From Candidatus Methylomirabilota bacterium (GTDB lineage: Bacteria; Methylomirabilota; Methylomirabilia; Methylomirabilales; JACQHM01), in the NCBI GenBank assembly GCA_016199025.1, contig JACQHM010000266.1, positions 1 through 5,493 on the forward strand: 5,493 nucleotides of DNA. Direction: 5' to 3'. Positions 5,079 to 5,493 of this stretch are shown here, piece by piece. Position 1 is the stretch's first letter, and each line of letters starts with the position of its first letter. The notes under the pieces are model-generated. The model saw nothing but the letters and a program-made list of their open reading frames with translations, searched no databases and had not been told where the DNA came from. A program made the position numbers and the translations under genes.

Positions 5079-5253
5079 CTAACACCTCCCGCGGACTACG
5101 AATCTCTATGATTGAGTATCCTAATTTGAGATTGATGGCCTGATATAGACGAAGAGGGAGGCCGGGGGGGCCGTGGGCAGCATTCCCCAGGGTTCGTCGC
5201 GAGACTCCTGACAGAGGACTCCTCAGCCGGATCATGGTTCCTAGGTATCCCAT
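5059..5253 (-). CDS. Doubtful 64-codon frame overlapping the start of the 52-residue gene
   Basis: An ATG at 5253 is preceded by AGGGAG about six bases upstream and by AAGGAG directly adjacent, so translation could start. The frame reads MGYLGTMIRLRSP, ends SPREVLDEEEIS, and stops 20 bases inside the 52-residue gene. The overlap and ribosome binding site resemble a coupled pair. However, the middle part (TLGNAAHGPPGLPL) looks non-protein-like, no domain is recognisable, and the GC-rich run at 5159-5174 suggests translated non-coding DNA. A TTGACA at 5265-5270 has no good -10 partner. The stretch 5079-5384 otherwise shows no gene. It could be a leader peptide, a remnant or chance. Confidence 0.25.
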   Translation of the reverse strand: MGYLGTMIRLRSPLSGVSRRTLGNAAHGPPGLPLRLYQAINLKLGYSIIEIRSPREVLDEEEIS

Positions 5254-5375
5254 CTCCTTCTCCCTGTCAAGTTTTTTTGCCAGAGCTCCGATGGCTGTTC
5301 ACGCCCCTGTCTCACATGATCCCCCCGAGGCCCAAAGTCAGCGAGGATAGCCTTCTCTCTTTGTCTGCTCTGTGT

Positions 5376-5493
5376 CAGGGCTGTTCAGTTTTCCAGCTCG
5401 ATGCCGATGAGGGCCAGGGCTGCCCAGGGCTGGGCGGCAAAGCGGCGACAGGCAGCAGCGATGTTGGTCTCGCCCGCCCAGCGGATCAGCCCA
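5376..5493 (-). mobile_element. End of an insertion sequence entering from the right
   Basis: The transposase fragment stops close to a CAGGGCTGTTCAG sequence starting at 5376. CAGGG-type ends just beyond the transposase stop are typical of several IS families, including ISAs1-like elements, so 5376 is proposed as the element boundary. The other inverted repeat and the target duplication are not both visible, so the boundary is tentative. DNA from 5375 leftwards would then be host or older accessory sequence. Confidence 0.45.
5385..5493 (-). CDS. Transposase, C-terminal fragment (probably ISAs1-like DDE family)
   Basis: The last 35 codons of a gene running off the right edge read GLIRWAGETNIAAACRRFAA, then QPWAALALIGIELEN, and stop with TGA at 5385-5387. 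The pattern small/aliphatic-LIR-x-AG-x-x-NIA-x-A-x-R-x-x-A-x-x-P-x-x-A-x-x-L-I-G is the usual C-terminal helix pair of ISAs1/H-repeat-associated transposases, downstream of the DDE catalytic core, which lies outside the window. The family assignment is from motif memory. Whether the full gene is intact cannot be seen. Codon use is GC-rich. Confidence 0.6.
   Translation of the reverse strand, partial: GLIRWAGETNIAAACRRFAAQPWAALALIGIELEN

Noticed and set aside
5242..5277. Promoter for the 64-codon frame (TTGACA at 5265-5270) or plus-strand terminator at the T-run
   Set aside because: The -10 candidate TACCTA matches the consensus at only two positions, and no stem precedes the T-run on the plus strand.

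Overview
The window looks bacterial and fairly GC-rich. Genes have bacterial Shine-Dalgarno sequences and sigma70-type promoters, some are translationally coupled, and the flanks carry bacterial mobile-DNA remnants. The lineage cannot be fixed. The core genes favour G/C-ending codons and AGG for arginine. The cis-prenyltransferase looks more like archaeal-type than E. coli-type enzymes, which would fit an uncultured or deep-branching bacterium; this is inference.

Left flank (1-553, + strand). The window opens inside the 3' end of a group II intron: the 3' arm of domain V, then domain VI with a GUAA loop and a bulged branch-point adenosine, ending near base 61. Ten bases later starts a 119-residue three-helix membrane protein of unknown function, with a more AT-rich codon style than the core. 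Right after its stop lies the headless C-terminal tail of an addiction-module antitoxin (Unstab_antitox type), which runs into the 3' end of the convergent pmbA gene.

Core (535-4220, - strand). One compact operon, read leftwards, follows a promoter with a perfect TTGACA -35 box. Its order is a FlK-like hotdog thioesterase, a cis-prenyltransferase (UppS family), the RNA 3'-phosphate cyclase RtcA and a TldE/PmbA-type protein. Spacings are 3 bases, 10 bases and a 4-base ATGA overlap, so the genes are almost certainly co-transcribed. They share no textbook pathway: acyl-CoA hydrolysis, polyprenyl carrier synthesis, RNA end modification and peptide maturation/proteolysis. The usual partners (RtcB, TldD, Frr/CdsA) are absent from the window.

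Middle (4259-4701, - strand). A monocistronic gene for a small secreted protein with a signal peptide and an Asp-rich, calcium-loop-like motif has its own TATAAT promoter and a strong ribosome binding site.

Right flank (4702-5493). This is mostly accessory DNA. It holds a 52-residue highly charged helical protein with a near-ideal ribosome binding site (possibly antitoxin-like), a doubtful 64-codon frame overlapping its start, and the C-terminal 35 residues of a transposase (probably ISAs1-like) that enters from beyond the window. The conserved-looking operon is thus bracketed by mobile-element edges on both sides. I saw no rRNA, tRNA, CRISPR array or convincing intrinsic terminator.
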